The notes below the pieces were generated by a model. That model did not search any database. It saw only the letters and a program-made list of their open reading frames with translations, and was not told the origin of the DNA. Shown in pieces: positions 27,702 through 35,352 of a stretch of 64,000 bases of DNA. How positions within the stretch are numbered: position 1 is the first letter of the stretch; every line of letters begins with the position of its first letter. Origin of the DNA: Paenibacillus naphthalenovorans (GTDB lineage: Bacteria > Bacillota > Bacilli > Paenibacillales > NBRC-103111); contig NZ_FNDY01000014.1 of NCBI RefSeq assembly GCF_900099895.1, forward strand, positions 1 to 64,000, read 5' to 3'. Made by a program: the position numbers and the translations under genes.

Positions 27702-29116
27702 GATCCCCACACTCCCAGCTCGCGAAATTCGTGCGGTTGCGCACCGTTTGCGATCAAATGCTCCATCAGCGGTTTGCTGAGCTGCTCCCCGGTGAAGCGC
27801 CAGTGATGCCGCTGATAATCCCACTCGACCAGCGGCCGGATACATATCTCCTGACGCTCGTCAACGGACAGTTCCGTGATTTCCGTAACTACACGGACAT
27901 ACTTGCCGTTTAACCGGATCAGGCGCAGGAAGACCACCACGTTAAAGGCTCTGGCCACGCGGCGAATGGCGTCTTTGTGATCGTGCTGCCGTCCGTCCTG
28001 CTTGATCATATCCACTACATCGCTGATAAACGATTCACGGTATTTGGTGTGCATCGTTCCCATCATGTCGTGGCCGCGCAAAGCCCCCTGCACCATCTGG
28101 GAAACCTCGGAGCCTTTGGCCTCGCCGACAATAACCCAATGGGGGCTCATGACGAGCAGCGGCTTAAACGACTCTTCCATCGTAAGCCCGATTTCCTCCA
28201 CTTCCCGTACGGCCAGAATGTTCCGCGTACCGCGCAGACGCTCACGCAAAGCCACCTCAAATTCCTTTTCCAGTGTCCGGATTCGTTCGCTTTGGGGAAT
28301 TTCCTGAGCCAGCGCAAACAGAAATGTCGTCTTGCCCGTCGCCGTTCCTCCGCCAATGAGAAAGCTCGCATGGTAGCGGATCAGAAGCTGCAGCAGCCGC
28401 GCCATCCGGTGATCGATCGTTTGAAGCTCTACCAGATGACCAAGCGTCACGTCCTTTACAATGAAGTTGCGGATATGAATGCTTGGAACGTCGGAATACG
28501 GCGGACGGGTCATCACTAGACGAGAGCGATTCCACATATAGGACTGGATGAACGGCTGCCTTTGGTTGATCGGCTTTTTACCGCAGAGCGACAAACGGTC
28601 CTGGAGCAAAAGCACATCCGCCAAGGAGGCGAATTTCCTGTGGTGCCGGATCATCTCTCCGCCGCGGAGCAGATATATATCGCAGCCGATCACCTGCACT
28701 TCTTCCACATCAGGCAGCCGGTACAGATCTTCAATAAGTCCTGCGCCGCAGGTTTCGGCAAACACGCATTCCGTCGGGGACAGCGGGGAAATCAACGTAT
28801 CCGGATCGATATCCATCCGATATTCCATCAAGAGGGTATCAATGACCGCTTTCATTCGCGCCCCGGCTGCCGGATCGCCAAGTCCAGCCTGTAAAATGTC
28901 TTCGTACAGCGCCTGATCCTTTTTCGATCGTTCGCTTAAATGCTCGTACACCAATTTAGAGGCTTCCCGCAGCGTCATTCGCCGTTCCGGCCGGGATGGC
29001 AGGACCGCCAGCCGGTTTTGGGTCTGCCGCGCTTGCATGATGTCTTTCAGATATTGACCCGCATCAAAACGAATTCTTGGCTGCATGCGGGAAGATAACC
29101 GTTCGCCCGGTGTCAT
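27698..29116 (-). CDS. cpaF: Tad pilus assembly ATPase TadA/CpaF
   Basis: The 472-residue secretion ATPase has Walker A GGGTATGKTT (about residues 255-264), an Asp/Glu-rich Walker B (VMSPHWVIVGEAKGSE) and the family's RTLEKEFEVALRERL and GALRGHDMMGTMHTKYRE (His box). It belongs to the CpaF/VirB11-like group that powers Flp/Tad pilus assembly from the cytoplasmic side. Start at MTPGERLSS after TAAGGAGGAGAAGCG; 37 upstream codons have no RBS and overlap the tadZ region. The spacing to tadZ is 13 bp. Confidence 0.9.
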   Translation of the reverse strand: MTPGERLSSRMQPRIRFDAGQYLKDIMQARQTQNRLAVLPSRPERRMTLREASKLVYEHLSERSKKDQALYEDILQAGLGDPAAGARMKAVIDTLLMEYRMDIDPDTLISPLSPTECVFAETCGAGLIEDLYRLPDVEEVQVIGCDIYLLRGGEMIRHHRKFASLADVLLLQDRLSLCGKKPINQRQPFIQSYMWNRSRLVMTRPPYSDVPSIHIRNFIVKDVTLGHLVELQTIDHRMARLLQLLIRYHASFLIGGGTATGKTTFLFALAQEIPQSERIRTLEKEFEVALRERLRGTRNILAVREVEEIGLTMEESFKPLLVMSPHWVIVGEAKGSEVSQMVQGALRGHDMMGTMHTKYRESFISDVVDMIKQDGRQHDHKDAIRRVARAFNVVVFLRLIRLNGKYVRVVTEITELSVDERQEICIRPLVEWDYQRHHWRFTGEQLSKPLMEHLIANGAQPHEFRELGVWGS

Positions 29117-29129
29117 TCGCTTCTCCTCC

Positions 29130-30374
29130 TTATCCGAAAAGCGCGGTCCACCGCTGCAGTAAACCGATTTTGCGGCGAACGGTTCCGCCTGCCAGTGCCG
29201 CTCCTCCCTGTTCGTTCGTTGGAGCAAGCCGCGCGGCCAGGCGGTCGATTTGCGTTGTGAAGCTTTCCGTCCCCGAGCTCAAATAAAGGGGATTTCCTTC
29301 ATGGACCGCTTTGCGGCCAAGTCCTCCCCCGATATTCGGAACGGCAGCGGCAAGCGGCATACGCAGAAGCTCCGCGATTCGTTCGGGCTTGTCATCAGCC
29401 GTAGTCCGATTCAGGATAAAAGAAACATCCCCAGGAACGAGTCCGGCATATTTCCAATAGCATTCGTACCATTCTCCCCAGCTCATTTGAAATGATGCGT
29501 AATGATTCTGCGCTACAAGCCAGCGGTGGTCTGCCTCGCGCACGGTGCAGATGGTCGCGGCATTGTCCGGGTAAGAGTTCAAATCGACGATCGTGATGTC
29601 AAAAGCCGCCCGGGCGGTTCGAAGCAGATGGGCCATCATTTCCGGCGTCACATCCAGCGCCGTGTCACGCCTGCGGGAACCGGTCAGAATGTGAAGGTTC
29701 GGGATTTTGCGGTACGATATGCACGCATCGATCAAATCGCCGGGGGTAAGCGTCTGGGTCTGCAGCTTCGGCCGAAGCTTGAATCCGCTAGGATCAGGAT
29801 CGGTCAAATTCAAGAAGGAGCGGATCTCGGGATTATGCAGATTGCCGTCGATGAGGCCAATGGTCATCCTGCCGGAAGCGGCCAAAGAGAGCGCAGTGCT
29901 CACGGCAATGGTCGTAGCGCCATCTTTGCTGGCAGCAGACCATACAGCCGTCAGCGATCCTTCCCGGTGACCCGGACTACCCGGACTGTCCTTGCGGTCT
30001 CCGTTCACTATAGAGGCAAACGCTTCAAGCATGCCGTCACCGGTAAGACCGATCGGTATAATGGTATAATGATGCTGATCGGCCATCCGGCTGATCGCTT
30101 CCAGCAAAAACGAATCATAGACCGATGCGTCCAGCGCAATTGCTGCCTGTGCCTGCGGCTGTCTTCGGCTCAGTTCCTGCACCCACTCCCACGGGTACAC
30201 ATCATAAAATACTCCGGCATGCACCATCACAAGATCAAACGGCTCTTCAAACCGGGAGAAAAACGATTCCCTGCTGCGAATATGACGGATATCGAGTCCG
30301 CGAACGCTTCCCAACAGGGCGCTCAGCCGGTCTGCGGCATCCGCCTCCGGATGAATCAGCAATAATTTGGTCAT
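29130..30374 (-). CDS. TadZ/CpaE-like MinD-family ATPase
   Basis: The 414-residue protein has a receiver-like N domain (about 1-120) and a SIMIBI-class ATPase domain starting near residue 142 with LTAVWSAASKDGATTIAVSTALSLA. The P-loop reads SKDGATT, lacking the second catalytic Lys, as is common in TadZ/CpaE proteins. LIDGNLHNPEIRSFL is the Walker A' region and ITIVDLNSYPDNAA Walker B. TadZ localises the pilus machine. ATGA overlaps the cpaB stop. Confidence 0.78.
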   Translation of the reverse strand: MTKLLLIHPEADAADRLSALLGSVRGLDIRHIRSRESFFSRFEEPFDLVMVHAGVFYDVYPWEWVQELSRRQPQAQAAIALDASVYDSFLLEAISRMADQHHYTIIPIGLTGDGMLEAFASIVNGDRKDSPGSPGHREGSLTAVWSAASKDGATTIAVSTALSLAASGRMTIGLIDGNLHNPEIRSFLNLTDPDPSGFKLRPKLQTQTLTPGDLIDACISYRKIPNLHILTGSRRRDTALDVTPEMMAHLLRTARAAFDITIVDLNSYPDNAATICTVREADHRWLVAQNHYASFQMSWGEWYECYWKYAGLVPGDVSFILNRTTADDKPERIAELLRMPLAAAVPNIGGGLGRKAVHEGNPLYLSSGTESFTTQIDRLAARLAPTNEQGGAALAGGTVRRKIGLLQRWTALFG

Positions 30375-31255
30375 GACGTAGGCTGCACCTCCTTGGTGTT
30401 CGAGCTTGTTCCTGTATTTTCATTACCGCTGACCTGGCTTTGATCAAGCTCCCCCTCCACTTGTATTTGCCCTTTCGTTTGGGTAAACGCATCGGCTGCT
30501 TTCAGCTCGCGAAACAGCGCCGTAACGGTTCCGGAGTCTGAACCAGGCTTGGTCAGATCGGGTAAAGCCAGCTTAATCCTGCCGGCAATACTTCCCAACA
30601 CATAAGCCTCGTACACGTCGTCGTTCATCAGGTAGGTGTTCAGCTCCGGCTTTCCGTTTGGTTTGGAGCGGGCATTCTGAAGCTGTTGGCGGTTCGATTG
30701 CACGACCGCTTCCACTGCCGTGGCATCGGTCACCTCCGGTCCTTCAGGCGTTTTCACGCCGGTAACCGGAAGCTGCTCGATGACTTTAACTGCCCCGACG
30801 CTCCATGTGGCTCCCGAGGCGGTCTTAATCAGCTTCGGGTTATCAAACTCTACCCAAACGTCCACCCGATCGCCCTTCCGTACCATATTGCCCACATTCG
30901 CCGCCGCATCCGTTTTGAAGCTGAAATACCGCTCTCCTTCCCTCGGCACAAGCCGTCGGTCCGATAGCTTCCACAAGACCAATTCCTCATGGTCCGCAAT
31001 GGGAACCAGCACTGTTTGACCGATCAGCGCATGGACATCCGTCACGGCCTCCGGGTGGTGCGCCGCAACCGGAATCACCGCTTTGCGCAGCATGGAGGCT
31101 TCGATCACCTCGCCGCTGTGCAGCATGCGCACCGGTTTAACGGTATCCATGGTTTCGACCTGAAACTCCGTATGCTTCATGAACTGCCAATACCCTGCGA
31201 CAGATCCGGCCATCAGCAGACAGCCCAGCAGGGCGACGATCCACGTTCTTTGCAT
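30371..31255 (-). CDS. cpaB: CpaB/RcpC-like SAF-domain pilus protein
   Basis: The 294-residue protein has one N-terminal transmembrane segment (about 4-24), an SAF-like domain (about 35-100: KPVRMLHSGEVIEASMLRKAVIP) and an RcpC-like beta domain with GDRVDVWVEF. CpaB is the assembly protein of the Tad outer-envelope complex; in a Gram-positive it would sit in the cell-wall zone. A Thr/Ser/Asn-rich C-terminal tail follows. RBS TAAGGGAGGATAGCACAG. It follows the kinase gene by 15 bp. Confidence 0.78.
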   Translation of the reverse strand: MQRTWIVALLGCLLMAGSVAGYWQFMKHTEFQVETMDTVKPVRMLHSGEVIEASMLRKAVIPVAAHHPEAVTDVHALIGQTVLVPIADHEELVLWKLSDRRLVPREGERYFSFKTDAAANVGNMVRKGDRVDVWVEFDNPKLIKTASGATWSVGAVKVIEQLPVTGVKTPEGPEVTDATAVEAVVQSNRQQLQNARSKPNGKPELNTYLMNDDVYEAYVLGSIAGRIKLALPDLTKPGSDSGTVTALFRELKAADAFTQTKGQIQVEGELDQSQVSGNENTGTSSNTKEVQPTS

Positions 31256-31270
31256 CTGTGCTATCCTCCC

Positions 31271-32944
31271 TTAATGACTCCTTTGAAAAAGCCGCAGCAG
31301 CTTGCCGCTTCCATTGCCGGACGGACGCGCTTCAGCCGGCAGCAGGCGGTTTAGCCATGGCTGCATCGCATCCCGAAGCGCCCTTCGAACCGGTGGCGCA
31401 TCGTGCGGGAGACGCCCGTTCCATTCGGCCGCCGCCAGGACGGCGATGTCCAAAGCAGGCAGCAGGCATGCCGGACGCTGCGGCAATAAGCGAAGCCAGG
31501 CCTCGGCTTTGGCCGTGCGCGGGCATTTATTCACGATGCAGTGCAGCCGTCGGCCGGGTCCGATCCAGCTTTGCAGCTGCCGCTGCACGCGCAAAACGGC
31601 GGGAAGCTCCAGCTTGTGTACGAACGGATCGACGGTGTAGACAACATCCGTCGCCGTATCGAGCAGCTGCTGAACAGCGGGCTGCTCCCACTGCGCGCCG
31701 ATGTCTGCAATCAGCACCGGGCGACGGACGGCGTGAAACAGCTTGAACCAGTAGCCCGGGTCCTCCATCGGCGATCCCGCTTCTTCCACGGGCTCTGCGG
31801 GAAGCCACAGCGTATGGCCGTCCGTCCACGGATGCTCCGCAGGATGCCCGGAGCCTCCACCCGGCGCGTTGTAGCAGCGGTACCCCGGCGGCGCATGCTT
31901 GTCCGCCAGCAGCAGCGCGTGCAGCTCCGCACGCGGCGTGGGCGGCTCGATCAAGGCATGCGGCACGCCTTGATCGTGCAGTAGCCGCGCGAGTGCGAGC
32001 GCGGCGAAGGTGGCTCCGGCGCCGGGGTACAGCGCGCCGACCGCCACCACGAGCGGCGGTGTCCACGCCGCTCCCCCCGCCGCCGCGGGTGCCGCCGGCA
32101 TCCGCTGTGCCGCGAGCCAGCGCCGCAGCACAGCCCCCGCCTCGCGGGCGCTCGCGTAGCGGTCCTCGGGGCTTGCGCGCAGCAGACGCAGCACGAACGG
32201 CGCAAGCCCCGGGGGCAGCGCCGTCCCCTCGCCGGGCAGGCTCCGGGTGCTGTAGTACGCGCCTCCGCTCAGCAGAAAATACATCAGCGCCCCAAGCCCG
32301 TACAGGTCGGTGCGCGAGTCGCTCTGCCGTCCCTCCAGCTGCTCGGGAGCGGCAAAACCGACGGTACCGATGCAGACCGTATCCGCCTTCCGGTCCGGTT
32401 TAAAGCTGCGCGCCGTACCAAAATCGATGAGACGCAGCTGCCCGCCGGCGTCCAGCATCAAATTGGACGGCTTCAAATCACGGTGAATGATCGGCTCCGG
32501 ACGGATCGAGTGCAGATAATCGAGAAGATCGCATAGCTGCAGCGCCAGCTCGGCCGCCTGCTTCTCCGTCATCCGCTTCCCCTGCCTTTCGAAACGCTGC
32601 AGCAGCGTCTCCCCCTCGATATAATCCATCACCAGATAAAGGAAGCCCTGCCGGGTGAGCGGCACATAATCCACGATATCCGGAAGATTCGGATGGCTGA
32701 GCCGGCTCATGGTCTCCGCTTCCGCCAGCAGAATATGCCTCCGCTTGGCCGTTTCCGCTTCCTCTTCGCCAAAAGCCGACCCGTCGCCCACATACGTTTC
32801 CTTCACCGCCCAGCGTTTACCCTTCAGCTTCAAATCATCCGCCAAAAACACGCTGCTCATCCCGCCTTTTCCAAGCTGCGCCGCAATCCGGTAACGTCCT
32901 GCCAGTACATCACCGGGTTTCAATCCCATGGTGTGCCTTGCCAT
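31271..32944 (-). CDS. Ser/Thr protein kinase fused to a TadZ-like P-loop domain
   Basis: The 557-residue protein begins with a Hanks-type kinase: glycine loop LGKGGMSSVF (about 24-33), Lys48 in WAVKE, HRDLKPSN (154-161), DFG (174-176) and AAPEQ (199-202). After about residue 290 a second domain reads VVAVGALYPGAGATFAALALARLL, a P-loop-like motif of the same GxGAT type as the TadZ protein in this operon; VLIADIGAQWEQP and CIVNKCPRT follow as nucleotide-binding-like strands. No membrane segment is visible, so it is cytoplasmic. Start MARHTMGL follows GGCAGGTGG. The 3' half is extremely GC-rich (around 31.9-32.3 kb). First gene of the Tad operon. Confidence 0.85.
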   Translation of the reverse strand: MARHTMGLKPGDVLAGRYRIAAQLGKGGMSSVFLADDLKLKGKRWAVKETYVGDGSAFGEEEAETAKRRHILLAEAETMSRLSHPNLPDIVDYVPLTRQGFLYLVMDYIEGETLLQRFERQGKRMTEKQAAELALQLCDLLDYLHSIRPEPIIHRDLKPSNLMLDAGGQLRLIDFGTARSFKPDRKADTVCIGTVGFAAPEQLEGRQSDSRTDLYGLGALMYFLLSGGAYYSTRSLPGEGTALPPGLAPFVLRLLRASPEDRYASAREAGAVLRRWLAAQRMPAAPAAAGGAAWTPPLVVAVGALYPGAGATFAALALARLLHDQGVPHALIEPPTPRAELHALLLADKHAPPGYRCYNAPGGGSGHPAEHPWTDGHTLWLPAEPVEEAGSPMEDPGYWFKLFHAVRRPVLIADIGAQWEQPAVQQLLDTATDVVYTVDPFVHKLELPAVLRVQRQLQSWIGPGRRLHCIVNKCPRTAKAEAWLRLLPQRPACLLPALDIAVLAAAEWNGRLPHDAPPVRRALRDAMQPWLNRLLPAEARPSGNGSGKLLRLFQRSH

Positions 32945-32986
32945 GATCCACCTGCCCTTTCTTTTGCGTATCCTTTCCCGGAACGG

Positions 32987-33033
32987 CAAAAAACCGCCTT
33001 ACGCATGCCGATTCGGCATGACATAAGGCGGTT
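32987..33033 (-). terminator. Strong terminator in the leader of the Tad operon
   Basis: On the minus strand ACCGCCTTA pairs with TAAGGCGGT and CATGCCG with CGGCATG around AAT, followed by TTTTTT. It lies only about 45 bp before the kinase start and downstream of a candidate promoter, so it could act as an attenuator. It could also end an upstream leader transcript. Confidence 0.75.
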
Positions 33034-33212
33034 CTTCCGCACGTCATATGGATTTTTTAAACGATCATAGAATGTTTAAGCTCACTAAAGCGTTGAAGTA
33101 ATCCAAGGAATGCTGCACCAAGGAAAACTACCATTAAAAACAATCTGGCATCTTCGACAAGACTCCGTTAGGAGTTTTTTATAAAATAGCATAGTTTTCC
33201 AAAATATTCAAG
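33034..33212 (-). promoter_or_regulatory. Candidate promoter and untranslated leader of the Tad operon
   Basis: On the minus strand TTGAAT (33206-33211) and TATTTT (33183-33188) are 17 bp apart. The leader starts near 33176 with a short hairpin ACTCC/GGAGT (33164-33179). A 25-codon reading frame, ATGGTAGTTTTCCTTGG..., reads about 33137-33060 and ends TAA, but it has no RBS. After that comes the terminator. Confidence 0.42.
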
Positions 33213-33369
33213 TCTTTTTTTATTTCACAAGGGCCTGATTCACACATGGCCAATACGCGGGAACGGCCCGGCAAGAACGAGAAGAATCCCGGTACTGCAC
33301 GGGACCCGGCATCCCATTCACCGATATCGGAGGCAACCATCCGCTAGCGCATGCTGAAGATATCCATTC
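33213..33369. other. Non-coding spacer upstream of the ugp-type operon
   Basis: No convincing reading frame or repeat is seen here. The left part faces the Tad promoter and the right part faces the ugp operon, so it is a divergent control region. Confidence 0.4.
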
Positions 33370-33425
33370 TTAACACTTTGTAAATTCCCCTCAGACATCC
33401 ACAAACAATTTACATTCAATTAACC
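33370..33425 (+). promoter_or_regulatory. Candidate PhoP boxes upstream of the ugp-type operon
   Basis: Three hexamers at an exact 11-bp period, TCCACA (33398-33403), TTTACA (33409-33414) and TTAACC (33420-33425), resemble the PhoP-binding direct repeat TT(A/T/C)A(C/T)A of Bacillus. A further TTAACA occurs at 33370-33375. They lie 70-125 bp before the first gene of a glycerol-phosphate/sugar-type ABC operon, which is often phosphate-regulated. Confidence 0.45.
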
Positions 33426-33495
33426 TTGAGAAAACATGGACCCGCTACAATGAGTCATGGATTAGAAGTAAACCATCCCGGAAAGGAGTTCCTTC

Positions 33496-34464
33496 ATGTC
33501 CACGCTGGAAAACAATGCCCTGGCACGCGGGACCATGAAAAAAAAGAAACTTGCCTTCTCCAAAGGTCTCAAGCTTCAATCGCTGCGGTCCGTCCGCTTA
33601 AAGGAACAGGCGCTGGCTTATGTCTTCCTGGCTCCGTCCCTGCTGCTGTTCGGCGTGTTTCTGTTCTATCCGCTGCTGAAATCGGTGTATCTCAGCCTTC
33701 ACTTGACCGATCCCCGCGGAAGGATAGCGGCATTCGCCGGTTTCGACAACTTCAAAGAGCTGTTCGCTTCGGACGCCTTTATGAAGAGCCTGCAGGTGAC
33801 GCTCTCATTTACGCTCCTGACCGTGCCCACCTGCATTATCCTGGCGCTCCTCCTGGCCGCTCTTACGCACAACAAGCTGGGCGGGATGCGTTGGTTCCGG
33901 TTCGTCTTCTCGCTTCCCGTAGCCATTTCCGTCGGAACCGGCTCCGTCATCTGGATGATGCTGTACCATCCGAGCCTCGGGACGCTCAATTACTTTCTTA
34001 CCCTGATGGGCTTGAATCCCGTAAATTGGCTGACCGATCCGGCCTGGGCCCTGGTTTCGGTCGCCATCATGACGATTTGGATGAATCTCGGCTTCAACTA
34101 TATCGTCCTGCTCAGCGGGCTCCAAGGCGTGCCGGAGGACATCTACGACAGCGCCAGGATCGACGGCTCCGGGCCGCTGCGCACCTTTGCCCGCATCACC
34201 CTCCCGCTCGTTTCCCCCACCCTCTTTTTTGTGGGAATCGTTTCGGTGATCGGGGCTTTTCAATCGTTCGGGCAAATTCACATCTTGACTAAGGGAGGAC
34301 CGATGAACAGCACCGACGTCATCGTATTTAACATTTATCAGGATGCGTTCGTCAATTTCCGCTTTGGCATCGGCAGCGCGCAGGCGCTTGTTCTGTTTGC
34401 GATCATTCTGATTCTGACGGCGGTGCAGTTCCGCTTTCTGGAAAAGAAGGTGCATTACCAATGA
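33496..34464 (+). CDS. ABC transporter permease, UgpA type
   Basis: The 322-residue permease has six predicted membrane helices and the binding-protein-dependent EAA motif variant (EDIYDSARIDGSGPLRTFARITLPLVSPT). This is the sugar/glycerol-3-phosphate permease family (MalF/UgpA class). UgpA is the closest named relative by general appearance, but the substrate is not proven. RBS GGAAAGGAG precedes the ATG. Overlaps the next permease by 4 bp (ATGA). No ATPase gene lies in the operon, so a shared ATPase encoded elsewhere must energise it. Confidence 0.82.
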   Translation: MSTLENNALARGTMKKKKLAFSKGLKLQSLRSVRLKEQALAYVFLAPSLLLFGVFLFYPLLKSVYLSLHLTDPRGRIAAFAGFDNFKELFASDAFMKSLQVTLSFTLLTVPTCIILALLLAALTHNKLGGMRWFRFVFSLPVAISVGTGSVIWMMLYHPSLGTLNYFLTLMGLNPVNWLTDPAWALVSVAIMTIWMNLGFNYIVLLSGLQGVPEDIYDSARIDGSGPLRTFARITLPLVSPTLFFVGIVSVIGAFQSFGQIHILTKGGPMNSTDVIVFNIYQDAFVNFRFGIGSAQALVLFAIILILTAVQFRFLEKKVHYQ

Positions 34465-35282
34465 CGTCCCGTCTGCAGAATACGCTGATCTATGCCGTTC
34501 TGACGATCGCCGCCGTCATCATGCTCTATCCGATCGCTTACACGCTGTCGGCCGCCATGATGACGAATGCCGAGTCGGCCACCTATCCGCCCAGGCTGCT
34601 TCCCGGAAGTCTGAATTTTGAAAACTATTTGTCCGTGCTGCAGCTGATTCCGGTCGGGCGGTTCATTGTGAACAGCTTTTTCGTTTCCGGCGTCATTATG
34701 ATCGGACAGCTCATTACGGCCAGCATGGCCGCATATGCCTTCGCCTTCCTGCGGTTTAAGGGCAAATCGGCATGGTTTGCCCTCTTTATGTCCACGATGA
34801 TGATTCCGTGGGAAGTTACGATCATTCCCAATTACTTGACCGTCAAAAGCTGGGGCTGGCTCGATACGTATCAGGGCTTGATCGTTCCGTTCCTCGCTAC
34901 GGCGTTCGGAACGTTCCTGCTCCGCCAGTTTTTCCTGCAGCTTCCGGGGGAGCTGTTCGAAGCCGCCAAAATCGACGGCTGCGGCCATCTGCGAAGTTTC
35001 TTCCGGCTTGTGCTGCCATTGTCCAGACCTGCACTGGCCACGCTCGGCGTGTATTCGTTTCTGACGCATTGGAACATGTACCTGTGGCCGCTGCTCATCA
35101 CCAACGGTGAAGCGATGCGTACGGTGCAAATCGGCATCAGCATGCTTCAGTTTGAAGAAATGACCTCGTGGAACCTGGTGCTCGCCGGCGTCGTCATGGT
35201 CATGCTTCCCACGCTTGTCCTCCTCGCGCTCGGTCTTAAGCAGCTGGTGCAGGGGATGACCGCCGGAGCGGTCAAAGGGTAA
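34461..35282 (+). CDS. ABC transporter permease, UgpE type
   Basis: The 273-residue partner permease has six helices and the EAA loop GELFEAAKIDGCGHLRSFFRLVLPLSRPALATL. It forms a heterodimer with the preceding permease in the MalFG-like membrane unit. Starts on an ATG overlapping the previous stop. 70 bp separate it from the binding-protein gene. Confidence 0.82.
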   Translation: MTSRLQNTLIYAVLTIAAVIMLYPIAYTLSAAMMTNAESATYPPRLLPGSLNFENYLSVLQLIPVGRFIVNSFFVSGVIMIGQLITASMAAYAFAFLRFKGKSAWFALFMSTMMIPWEVTIIPNYLTVKSWGWLDTYQGLIVPFLATAFGTFLLRQFFLQLPGELFEAAKIDGCGHLRSFFRLVLPLSRPALATLGVYSFLTHWNMYLWPLLITNGEAMRTVQIGISMLQFEEMTSWNLVLAGVVMVMLPTLVLLALGLKQLVQGMTAGAVKG

Positions 35283-35352
35283 CCAACCGCGCCATGGGCC
35301 TACTAACGGGTCCGGCGCCCGATATAAATCTATTCCAAAGGAGAGATCAACC

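Noticed and set aside
29919-29990. Loss of the second P-loop lysine in the TadZ-like ATPase as a sign of inactivation
   Set aside because: TadZ/CpaE proteins commonly carry GxGAT instead of GKT, so this is typical of the family rather than a defect.
31527-32403. Several long frames on both strands within the 3' half of the kinase gene
   Set aside because: The DNA is so GC-rich that stop codons are rare in all frames. Only the kinase frame has recognisable domains and a suitable RBS.
33060-33137. The 25-codon frame in the Tad leader as a real gene
   Set aside because: It lacks an RBS and starts inside a leader; I keep it only as a note in the leader entry.
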